From: Ophthalmolycus amberensis
Lineage: Eukaryota > Chordata > Actinopteri > Perciformes > Zoarcidae
Direction of reading: 5' to 3'
Length of the DNA stretch: 64,000 nucleotides
NCBI GenBank assembly: GCA_024529925.1
Contig: JAFEUB010001181.1
Location: 658,001 to 722,000, forward strand
The notes under the pieces were generated by a model that ran no database searches, was not told the DNA's origin, and saw only the letters and a program-made list of their open reading frames with translations. Within the stretch, counting starts at the first letter, position 1; every line of letters begins with the position of its first letter. Shown here one piece after another: positions 1 through 12,400 of the stretch. Position numbers and translations under genes: made by a program.

Positions 1-3000
1 TTGTCTAGCCTATGCTCTGTTATATGATGCATATGATTCAAATGATCACCAAGCGATAACTTATTGTTGGCATGAAACACATCCTGTTCCCTGTTTAAAG
101 TGTCAGATCGGTATTTTTGATCTATGGTACAAGGGACCTTGTATTTTCCATGGGTTGAACATCACTGTGGTCTATTACAATGCGTACTCACTCGGGGTCT
201 CGGTAGTCAGAGCTGAGATGGAAAGCAGAGACATCTGGTTTACATGAAGAACGCTTCAACTCTTATTTCTCACAGTAGAGCAGCATGACCTGATCCTTGG
301 CTACGGACCCTCAGGCACATATTTCTTCCCACAGGAGAATGTCCGTTTGCAAGGCATGGAACCAAACCTGCTGGCTTTACACAGCACCACCGCAGCGTCC
401 ACCTGGTGTCTGATAAGAGGACAATTAAAACAGTGGGTTAGATGTAAACATAGATGATAAATCATTGCTTCACGTCAATTCAATTTAATCAAATGATAAC
501 AGGCATTTGTGATCAGCTTCTTGCCAAAGGGTATACCCAGCCTCAGTAGCAAGATACCTGCTCTGAATAATTGAATTCAGTTTACATGAGAATCCAGCAT
601 GTGTCTCCACTCCAGTCGGAAAGTGTTGGTGTATAAAACCCTTAGTTAGGGTATTCAAGGTGCCATTTAAGCTGATAGAAGAAAGGGGTATGAACAGTCT
701 TGGGTTTAGTTATTACATAAACAACGTGTCTGTCTTTATTCTTCCCCAGTTCCCCTCTGTGTATCACATTCAACAATGCAATCGGCCAACAAATAAGATT
801 AATATGTTAACATTGTTTCAAATTAAATGGACATGTTGTCTTGTGGGAGGGGAGACAGAAGCGGTTTCATGAGATTAGATCATTATGGATTATTTTGGTT
901 GTGAGACAGCTACAGAAACAGACATACATGTTGAAATTGGCTTTCAAGGCATCCTTGCACATTCAAGTTAATTATAGGCATTTCATTAGCAACCTGCAAT
1001 ACCTGTGATCGGCATTGATTTCCTGTGTACATGCCGGTATATTGCACTGTAGAACTGATCTTGAATTGTTTCATTACTATGACAGAAGGCCCCACTGCAA
1101 GTCAATTACTGTTTAATATGACTGGTGGAGTCCTTCCCTGATCCACATAAGTGCCTAGCATTGGTTAGGATTCATTTATGCTGATTTTGCATTTCATTTT
1201 GGGCTGTTATTGGACTGGATATGAAGACCTTGTGAGATATTGGAAAATATTGTCTTTTGGTTAAATCCCTCTTGTAAAAACCTAACTTATTAACTGTCAT
1301 TCTTTTTCTTTCCACATGAAATCTTGTCTGTGGAAAATGGTGATTTTAAGAGGACCCCAGGCAGTGTGTGATGTAATCTTCATTCGTTTGATATAAAGCA
1401 CAACCCTTCAGAGAAATTACTTTGTAAGTCATTCTAAATAGCCAGAACAGATATGCAACTATAAAATATGTCTCCATTTGCTCAGCTATGTCGTAAGCCA
1501 GTTGCAGGAACATATAAAGCCGTTAGAAGGAGCCATTCATTTTGCACTGTTACATGCAGTAGAGCGTGTTACGTCAACAATAGGTTTTGTTACATGTTAA
1601 AGCAGCATGGCTTTTGGCCACATATTTCAAATTCATAAATTCATAAAAAACTCTTAACCATCCAGGTGTTAAGTTGATTCTGAATGATAATTCCACATGC
1701 ACCATTGATGAAATGTATCTCTACGTGTACACTCTAATTTTGAATGCTTGTAAGCAAAGCTGCAAGTTTAAACCTAAAAAAACTAATATTTGCTCGATGT
1801 AATTCCATGAAGTGTCGCATCATTGCTTCTTCAATATATTGGCGAAATCATTTGATGATGCAGAGAAAGAAAAGTTGTGCTATGAGCACCACGGAGGAGA
1901 AACGGTCTGCAGGAGAAAGAGCTTGGAGGAAACTGAAAACTTCCCTCTGTTACAAAGCCACTTGAATCTCATGATTGACTTTGTTAAATGCAAGTGGAAA
2001 CATATTTCATTCAAAATCCAGCTTCTTTTCAGAACATGTTAGATTTGGAGACTCGGACACAGTGCTGAAAGTATAGGGCTGCAATTAAAGTTGATAAAGG
2101 CAGACACTAATACAAATATTTTTGACTGAAGTGGCCCGCCAAAATCTATTCTCTGGCAGTGTGTTCTCAAGCGTTGTCCTTTCAGTACCTTCAAAGGCCA
2201 TAAGCCACCTGTATCTAAATGTCTAAAACATTAAGCTATTAGTATACTAATATTAGGTTTTAGGTGAAATTATTTGTATCTGTTATCGAGACTTCATTGT
2301 TGAGCTTTACCGTTTTAAATTGAATGGGGATTTCTCAACATCGCCTTCAAAAATAGTTTGTTTCTGCTGGACATGCTGCTTCCTGTTCATCATCACCACC
2401 ATGCAGCAGTAATAACCTCATTCCAGCACTCCAGGAGGCAAAAGCCACTCAAAGCTTCTCCAGAGCCGAATAGAAGAGAAATGTCCAACCAGACTCGTAA
2501 AAATGCTCTCAGTCTCACACGTATAATTTAGAGGAAATCAATAGAATATAGTATAGTCATGTTTGCAGGCTACAGGTGTTCTAAAACATCAACCACGGGG
2601 AGGAAACTCAATCTCCGTGTGGAGGGATGACTGCTATTATAGTTCTGGTCTCATGTAGCTACACCGATTAATCTGCTGCCATCGCTGTCTGACTATAATC
2701 CACGGTCCACCTGCACAGGTGTTTTCACTTATGCTTCCTGATTAGACCTCTCTCAGGACGGGCTGGGTGGTGGACTGTGCTTAAGTAGCATCTCCAGCAC
2801 TGTCTTGCTGTACCAACTGAGGCACCTAAATAGAATTCAGCCATTACTGATTTAATTTATACACCTGTGACATCCGAATGTGATGTGTCAAAACGTCTTC
2901 CATGACGAAGCCCTATTGGTACTTTTTAGGATGTCATTTGTTGCACATAGAAGACATTTTACAGTAGAAATCCATTGAGCTGCTTCAGTTTCAGAGTCTT

Positions 3001-6000
3001 GATGCTGTGCATGCCGGCTCACTGTCACACTGACTTACGAAGACACTTGAAAACAGAGACATTGTTGATGTTATTAGCAACACCTGTGTGTTAACTGTTA
3101 TGACAAGTCATACTGTTTGCTGTGATCTTCAACTTCACTAGAGAGGTCGAACCAAACCGAATCACTCAAAACACCTGTGTGGGTGTGCAGGGCCTATCAT
3201 TTATGTAGAGCTAGAACATGTTTGGATTTTGTTTAACACTGATATCAATATTTGAGAGTTAAAAAACTGATAAACATACAGCATCCAATATTCATTCTTT
3301 AACATTAACAAGATAAGCAGGACATTTTACGGTTGAATAAATAACCTTCTCAGTGCTCTCTGGTGGATTAACTATAGCACTCATATCTTTGACAGTTCTT
3401 TACTGACATTCCTTACTTATAGTCCTACATATATGTGGATAAAGATATCTGCAATAAGATAAACTACCACCAATACCAGCCTGGTGGATTTAGCAATCTA
3501 GCATAAAGCTCTTATTTTCTCAGCAGTTTTAACTCGTCTTAACTGTGCTTCCATATGACGTTAAACATATTAAAACCCAGAATAATCTCTACAGAACAGA
3601 TAAAGACTCATAGGAAATCCATAAATTATCTGAGTAATAGCAGCAGTTGTCTTTTCATTGAAATATATTATTCAAAGTGAGCATTTCGCGCTATCAATTA
3701 GTTATTTAGTCAAATACAGTTTCCCCAAATTACAGGAATGAGTTCTCTCACTTACCTCTCCATGCAGGCAATTATGGTTTTCTGTTATGTTGAGATGTGT
3801 CTCTGAGCTTTCTGCCACCACCGCAAAAATAATAATGGGTTGACTCATGGGTATTGTAGTGTTCAGAGCGATTGAAATCTGGCCGAATTTGTTTTTAAGC
3901 AGACTTTATATGAGCCATCACGTTAATGTGATGTTTAACTTCAGTTTACTTACAGGTGAGAATACTCGTCCTCTGTTTATCTCATCAGAGGGGTTTCTAT
4001 TGTTAGACAGTGGCCCGTTCCTTCAGCCCCTCCCATACTACGAATCAGAGGTATTGTTATTCACTGGGACTGCGTCTGTCTCCGTGATGCAACTAATTCA
4101 GTCGCTGGACTTGCACCACTTTGAACTGCACGTTGTCTGCGTCCTGGATCCAGACTGTGAGCACGTGGACTGTATTTATGTGGGGGCGTTTAGTCTGAAG
4201 TCAAATGGTGTCGGTTGACTTAACGTCCAGTGGTGGTGGTCTACACGTTTGAGGGAGGGGTGACATCGCCACCGTGGCGACCCGACTCTCTGCGATGGGG
4301 GATCCAATTCCCAAGCGAAACATCACCTCTCTCGTGAGTAGATATGCTGTTGTCGGTTTGTCTCAGCAGCTTAACCGGGTAGACAATGAATTAACCTAGT
4401 TGGCTTCCTGAAGGTTTCCCAGTACCACAAATAGTTTAGAAAAGTGGAGGAAATAGTTACAGAGATAGTAGACACAGGGAAGGACTCAAAGGTATATATA
4501 ATATTATAATAAAGTGTTGTGATATGAATTGGTATCTTTCTCTTTTTCAGTGATTCATGTAAGAAGGCTACTACACTGACTGAGCTTTTCTGTGTTACTG
4601 CTCTCCATCTCCTTTTATTCCCACTCCTCATGTACAGTATGTGTCATACCAATTGGTCTAGTTGTTTTATTGTTTGTTCACTCCTACAAGGACCGTTTGT
4701 CAATTATTTGCCGTTGTTAATTCTTTGCGAATTGTTGTTGACATTACCTTGAAAGCAAAGCGAAAAAAATGATTTATTGTACCGTGAATTACTCATTAAA
4801 GCACATTACTTATTTTAAGAATAGCAGGATGTGAGTAATTGAATGAGTTGTTTGCGCTGGTCGTTGCCAAGCTTTCCAGGACACCCCAAATGTTATTTTG
4901 GGTTTACCAATGCTGTTACACATATAGTTGTGGAAGAAAAGAGAGGAGTAGTAGCAGTTTTTATACATCTGATACAGAATTTACTGTCGATCTCGGAGTG
5001 TAGGGGCACTTGTGGGAAAGGCTTCTCACTGTGACTCCATTGAATGGCTTCCAGAGTACTGAGGAATATTCATCCCCTCACTGGATCCACTTCAAGTGTG
5101 ATTGAGTGTAATCTGAGTTTTTGATCTTGCTATATTGTATGAACTACCTTGCGCCTTTCCTCCCATTGTATTCCAGTTAGCACGAACAAAAGCATTGTGT
5201 TAGAAGCATTGTGTTACAAGGTCTTGAATTAAAGTTAGGATATAGTGCACAGCCAAATAAGTGTGCCTTGGTGTGTATTCACTTGCACTTTGCATAGGAG
5301 AGTGTTGAAAAATGACGAGTTGATACATTTTAGTAGGTATGCTTACTTTAATGCTGGCTTTGTTGTTACAGTATAGATGAATGATGAATACAAATCATTT
5401 TATAGTTATAAAGCGGCTTCGAAACAATAATTTCATCCAGCTGTGACAATGGCTCTGTAACAACTTGAGCAGCTGTTTGGGTCTGACTTTCTAAATATAA
5501 AAAACTTATAAAAGGTTGTGTAAAAAAAACTAAAAACATTATTATTCATGATTATTATGTAGTAGTGCTATATTCACTGATCCATCTTCTGACAATTATA
5601 ATAAGAACAAATAATGGACAAATGAGTTTAAATATTGTACCGAAGCGACGTGCACTCAAATGGACATGATGAACTCAAACCTATGATTATGGAATAGCTA
5701 AAGAGGTATTGCATCAAAAAGTGATAGGCCACACCATGCAGTGTCTCCCAAACTTTTACTCTGGGGACCAAGAAAAGTGATGAACCCAGTTCACAGGCCT
5801 GATCTATAAATTATGAGAAGAGCACATTTGTGTTCAAATGAATGTTCCTGACCCTTTTTACTGCTATTTCCACATCACCGTATATTATTATTGAATACAT
5901 ACAAGTTTAAACGAGATCTACACTTTGTTTTATGCACGTGATATTGAGAACATACACGTTAAATGCATTTAGTTGGAGTTAACAGAATGTATGCAAGCCT

Positions 6001-7496
6001 TTCGTATTGGATTCATTGTTAAAAGTAGGCTAAAATATTCAGAACAATGCAAACATTCAGGCTCCCTCGTGTGGCTCATAGGTGTGCTGCAGATATAAAA
6101 GACAATGGCAGAATTTCTGCTAAATTATTTGGCGAACCGAATTAAATCTCCTGCTGATTTTTTGGAATTCACTGACAGAGAGAAACTGTGGGAACCCAGC
6201 GTACCCATCATCAGATAGGGGGGAAGCTTCCACTCCCATATAGTCGCACAAGAGGAATGTCTGGGCAAAATGGGTAGATAACTGCAATATGGCACTTGTC
6301 ACGGAATTTTACAGAATTGCGACACAAAGAGTGGCACACAGTAAACACTGTTGCTGTTACTTCTTTATATTCTTGGCTGTAGAAGGTGCCTATACTTTTG
6401 CTTTTGTATCCTGATCATCTGTTGCTTAAATTAAACAAAAGAAAGAAAATAGGCCTTCAGAGAGGAATAACGGAATACAGTTGTGACAGATTCATGTGGT
6501 GTGCCCTACCATCCAGTGCCCAATCTGCTTGTGTAGATTTCTGTCACTGTTTCATTTTATTAAAAGCCTTAATACGAAGCTGCAGAAACAGAAATCATTT
6601 CCAAATATTAAAAGTAAGGCTGTACATTAGTGCAGGGACGTCTTTATTATAGAGTGAGTTTTTTTTGCTTTTTTGTCTGATTATAAATAAACCATTATGA
6701 ATATGTGATGCACATGTAAAGTTGTACTGTTTCTTGGACTGTTTCTGCTCTCAAACCTAGAGAGGATTCAAAATGTTGCTCATATGATTGGCTTGACCGT
6801 ACAGGATCAAAGGACGGTAATCTCCAGCATGGAGATGCTGACAGGTTGAGGATTTAAAATCAGATTATTTGTCCTGTCATTACCACAGTAGCTACTAAAT
6901 CTTCAGAATCACTTACCCGTAGCAATGTTTACCAGCAAAATGTTTTTGATTTAGATCGATGATAAATTATCCATAAATCCGTGGATATTAAATGCAGCGT
7001 CATGCACTTTATTGAGTGGATTCGGGATAGAATTAGGATGAGGTATTTAACATTAAGGAGCGTATGATATGGAGTTTGCATTATTAATAAGCATGTTCTT
7101 GCTACTTGTAAAAGAAGATAATCTACATAATCAGTATTCTCGCTCCTTTCTCTGATGAGACGGCTGGCCCAATTCTGGGACACAGAAGTTCTGCCAGACA
7201 GTGTTACTAATGTCAACAACTTACAGTCCTCGCTTCTACAATCAGAAAATACAAACGTGTTGGTGTTAGATTACATTGTAAAAAAAAGTACAGCACAAAT
7301 GCTGCATGCTAACATCAAGGAGTTAATATCATTCAAACTGTCTTTACAGTGTTAGCTGTCAGTTTTTGTCATGGGAAACGGATCAATGATGTCATGACTT
7401 TCAGCTGGCAAGTGAAGCAAAGGTATTTGTCAGTTCATACAAAGTGAGGGTCTGTGTAGAGGATGTAGACGGTGCCAGCAATGATAGATGTATCTG

Positions 7497-7528
<32 letters not shown>

Positions 7529-7534
7529 CTTCAG
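1..7534. other. arhgap6 intron 1 or 5' flank, no exon recognised
   Basis: This stretch lies upstream of the first recognisable arhgap6 exon. In mammals that exon is exon 2 and follows a very long first intron, so this is most likely intron. It contains scattered short open frames, the longest being 3847-4218 on the plus strand (123 codons). None resembles a known family and none has a convincing pair of splice sites. Mammalian ARHGAP6 intron 1 hosts the amelogenin gene AMELX on the X chromosome; nothing similar was seen. A sequence at about 5738-5800 resembles decayed interspersed-repeat DNA but could not be assigned. Confidence 0.55.
7499..7527. repeat. (GT)n at arhgap6 3' splice site
   Basis: About 14 GT units end seven bases before the arhgap6 exon at 7535, with only CCTTCAG between. 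The repeat occupies the place of the pyrimidine tract. Confidence 0.9.
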
Positions 7535-9436
7535 GGCGACTTTACCTGGAACAGCGTGTCAGGACGTAACGTTGGCCTGAAGCCCGTCCCTTTGCAAAGC
7601 CTCTCAGAGTTGGAGAGGGTTCGTCTCCAAGACGTGGCCTTCAGACGATTGCTTCGGGATCGCGACCCGGGCTGCCACATCACCATCCCTAAATGTATTA
7701 AAACACACACTCGCACTAACAGCCCCCTTCCTTATTCATCAAGTTGCTATTCTGCCCCAAGCAAAACAATGTCTTCTGAAACAACATGCAGACTATAGCG
7801 ACATGACAGAAAGTGTTTTTCTCTGTTTATTTTACATGACAATAATTATGTCCTTGTTGCCTATTGATTTCAATACATTTCTTGCAGCTTACTATATTTC
7901 ATGGTGTGAGATTGTCTTCCTTAAACATACTGTAATGACCGTCCTATGCAATCGCAGACTGCTGTTTTTCATAAACTAGTTTATTTAGTAGTCTCTGATT
8001 CTGGTTGTGTAGTCGTTTGTTACATTATATACTTTGTTCACATCTAACACAAATTACATTGTTAAAAAAAAGGAATGTTTTGAAATATATGACCTCATTG
8101 TCTATGCTAATGCTGTTGTACACTTGTATAGGGGTTGTGAATTGAGATTCAAACTCCATTTTTTTAACTGTGACACCTCTGCTTCTTTTCAGATGGCCAC
8201 AAGCACAAGAAGTTACTTCGGCGGAAGTTGGATTCATTATCTAAAGAGAAGAGTAAAGACAAAGGTATTGTGGGATGTACTGGATACACTCCATGCTGTA
8301 AGGGCACTGTTAGTGCTCTCCATTGGAAATTTGTATTTAGATAAGGATTTCTAACACACTCAGTGATATGATTGTTAGTCTTTCCAAACCAGTGAAGATA
8401 AACAGTTATTTTTCAAGTCTGTGGCAGAGCCACTGAGTGCTGTCAGTTTATTCCCCTTCCAGTTTTCTAATCTAGTCCGCCCTAGCCGGACACATGAAAA
8501 CATACTCTGTGATCCTTTTGGCTGAAGCGATATAGACTCAGTGAAGCGGACATTCTCAGCAGCTGAGTGATCAGAATCTCCAGTACGGTAAAGAAGTCTC
8601 AGAGGGAGCTGGGATCTTCGACAGCTGCACTGCCCCGCCCGCTGCAAGAATCTGGCAGCGAAGGGATCAGGGTCAGCCAGGCAGTCGAGGGAAATAACAA
8701 AAACAATCTTAAGTGGTGGCTCATTCATTACGGCCTATCCTCCAGCACGGCCAGCCCCCTCTTTCCTCTTCTCCCCTTTTTGTTTACAAAGGCACTTCAC
8801 AAAGTATGCGCTCTCTGAATACTGAGTGTGCACTGCAGACGACTGTTCTAGGCTTTTTTTTTCATATTCATATTCAATTTGAGTAGCATTTATGTAATTG
8901 TTACTCAAATATTTCTGTTGGATTCGTCCCCTTTTTTACATGGCTATCAAACAAAACATAATAAATGGCAGCATGTATTTAAAAGGTCAACTTTGAATAT
9001 AAAGAATGAACGCAAAGACAAGTTAGTGGTTGCTTTGTACAGGAAGTCTAAGCTCCAAAGGTTAACCTATATAATGTGCTGGCATGACTGACACATCTTT
9101 AATCTAATTCAACATCTCCCAGTTGACTTTGGAGCCAACACGATGAACTTTAAATCTCCCTGTCTTGCCCTTTCTCCTCACACAGAGACTGTGACCCAGG
9201 CGTTTGGCATACCACTGTCGCAGGTCATATCCAACGACCGCACTCGCAAGCAGCGGCACGATCCCCCGCGGGAGGAGCACAGTGAATTGATGCTATCCTT
9301 CCTCAACTACAGCTTCAAAAGGGGCAACAAGGAGCAACTCTCCAGCAGCAACTCGTCCCTGAGCTCCACTTCTGAGACCCCTAATGAATCGCCTCTGCTC
9401 AGCACAGCAGACGCAGCCCCGCGGACACGCAGGAGG
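7535..9436 (+). CDS. arhgap6: arhgap6 exons 2-4, region N-terminal to RhoGAP
   Basis: These three exons (7535-7694, 8193-8264, 9186-9436) encode a conserved stretch with SLSELERVRLQDVAF, a basic patch of repeated K and R residues (KHKKLLRRKLDS), the motif TQAFGIPLSQVISNDR, and a serine-rich run ending in an arginine cluster (RTRRR). The junctions have phases 1, 1 and 0, and each split codon restores the expected residue. The first exon follows directly after a (GT)n tract. Confidence 0.9.
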
Positions 9437-12400
9437 GTAGGCTCCTCTTGTCGATAAAGCCGACAGGCTGTTGTAGAGCAACAGGAATCCATCAGATTAC
9501 ACTTGCGCACTCGAATTCTCAGGGAATTTCTGACCTTTTTTGGGGATATTCATTCAGTGGGGTAGCTATTAAATGACTGCATGACCACATGCTATTACAA
9601 ATGTCACTGAATGGTTGTCGGCCATCTGCTCGACAGGGCGGAGTATCGGTGGATTGCATCACTGATCTGGATGATAACCAGTCTCGGCTCTTGGAGGCCC
9701 TTCAGCTCTCTCTGCCAGAGGAGGCAGCTGGCAACAGGAAGAAGCGCCGTGACAAAAAACTCAGCCTTAACCCTATTTACAGGCAGGTGCCCAGGGTGGT
9801 GGATGTCTGCTGCCAGCACCTGGAAAAACATGGTACACATTATCAAAGTTGAACAGTAACACCACAGTGTGTAGTATATGATATAGAAAATACCTAACAT
9901 ATCTCTGTGGAAGGTTATGATTCAGAAATAGTGTGTTCATAACCTTGTGAATCATACAATTTGAATGTCTTTGAGGCTTCTTATCCACACTATTGGATTA
10001 TTAAGTGATCTTTGCTTACAGGCCTGCAGACGGTTGGAATTTTCCGTGTTGGAAGTTCCAAGAAGAGAGTACGACAGGTACAATTCCAGCTGGTTAACTG
10101 TAACACACATCTCGACTTAAGATGAATTGTGTCAACCATGAGCAACATTTCGCTGTAATAAATGTCACAATGTTTCATCCAGCTTCGCAAGGATTTTGAC
10201 CAGGGATGGGAGGTGCATTTGGATGAGGAGCACAGTGTCCATGATGTAGCTGCATTGCTTAAAGAGTTCCTCAGAGACATGCCTGACCCACTGCTAACAA
10301 GAGAACTCTACACGGCATTCATCAACACAACGTGTGAGGAACACACACAAACAAAAAATTCACCCAAAAGTCTCCATGCTTGTGGTAGTTTGATATAATT
10401 TACAGTTGTGTGGCATTTTCTTTAATTGACATCAATGTGGTGGCCCTTTTTTTTTTTTTTCTTTCTGCAGTGCTGGATTATTCAGACCAAGAGAGCACCA
10501 TCCAGCTCCTGATATTTCTGCTTCCTCCCTGTAACAGCGACACGCTGCAGCGCCTCCTCTGCTTGTTGTCCACAGTGGCTGCACATGCTGAAGACAGCTT
10601 GGACGATGACGGACAAGAGGTAAAGAAACTGTACATGCCCTGTTTTATGGCAGTGGGTTGTATGTTTTGGTCGGACACAAGAGGAGGTGTCAATATTTTT
10701 GGCATGGCATCGGGATTATACGGCCCTTGTTGTTGATCACAAGCAAGTACACAATATATGTTTAGAAAGTGAGCAGCTGTCACTGTAAAACGTAAATAGA
10801 TTGTTTACAAGTTCATGTAATTGAGAGGAATCCCAGCAGCCATCTGAATTCAGTAAAGCAGACACCTGCAGCCTCCAATTTGGGGAAAATGAAGCGCCGC
10901 AGCGCATTATGCATGATGATCCATTGTGGGTGTCTTGATTAAATGATGCACAGCTAACAATAACCACACAACACTGACGCTGTGCTTCTACATACATCAT
11001 ACTGTTCGTTCATAACTTACCTCCCCAGTGTTTTAAACAACAAGTAGTGTAAGTCATTTGCAACATAGAGGGAAACGGGTCATTTCAAAAGCTATATTTG
11101 CACCAACAGACAAAAATGTTTCTTACTCCATGAAGCCAGTGTGGGCCCAAGTCATCTTTTCATATTAATTCAATTCTTTTAATGCTAATCGTCACAGTGG
11201 AGATGAATTGTTTCCCACGGATCTAAAACCAGCTTATTCTTGGCATCGCTCCCTGGAGCATACATACTGTAACAGTGGACAAGAGGTCTGCTTGGTCTCT
11301 TTGAACAAAAGAAGGCAGAGCCGGCCTTATTGATGGTGGCAGGGCTGTGTTATGTGCACATTCCCAACATTTCAAGGATGACAAGGAGGGTCTACAACAA
11401 AAGACTCTTGAAGCCATAATTCCAGTACTCTGTGTGTACAAGTTTTCATTCCTGTGTGCACATGGGCAGATTGAAAGAAAATCAAGGGTAATTTAGCTCC
11501 ATTGTTAACTTTCATACCACATTATTTCCGTTTAGAAAACATTTCTTTAATTTTTAGGGGTCAAATATATAATCTAATCGCATTAAAGAACTCGGCTGTG
11601 ATGTGAGAGGTTTACCAGCAAAGCTGCTGCATTAGATAAGTTTTGCTTTAACCTGACGACTCTGGTTCAAAAATGAAGAAATTTGAATTAAAGCAATCTT
11701 CCTCATATTCTGCCACAGTAGAAGAGATGCTGGAGTTAATTCTTGACTGGAGCTGAAGAATTTGATGTCCACCATATCAGAATATCCTGTGAAAGTGACT
11801 GTGATGCACGTTCTGTAGACTGTCTATACAAATAAATCCTGTCCTCGCCTTTGTTTAGATCACAGGAAACAAGATGACATCACTCAATCTAGCAACCATC
11901 TTTGGACCCAACCTCTTGCACAAGCAAAAAAACTCAGACAAAGAGTTTGCAGTCCAGAGTTTTGCCCGTGCAGAGGAGAGCACAGCCATCATCAGTGTGC
12001 TCCAAAAGATGATCAATACATATGAAACGCTTTTTACGGTAAGCCATCCTCACTGCTAACCAGAAGGCATGTTAACGGTTAAAGACAGCCCTCGAGGTCT
12101 TAGTCAGGTCTGGGGATGATTCTTGAGCTTAATAGAGTGGAGCCACCAAATGAAATGTAAACATCAGCATTATAGGTTCTGGGAAGGGCTACGCTCTGAT
12201 AGTCACCTATAAAACAAAGTAGTGTCACAGTGAAACAGTGAACCTTCAGACGTTCAGTGAATACTCTTTATAGTGCATGAGAAGCCTCTCTAGATAGGTT
12301 GATAACTGGCACTGCAGCCTCTGTTTTGTTTACGTTTGGGAGCGAGGGCAAGATCCTCATCTGCATGATGTTTTCTGCTTTTCACCAGAAACTTAAGTGC

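Noticed and set aside
3847..4218. 123-codon plus-strand open frame upstream of arhgap6
   Set aside because: No recognisable family, no promoter or splice context. It lies in the probable first intron, and a frame of this length is expected by chance in 64 kb.
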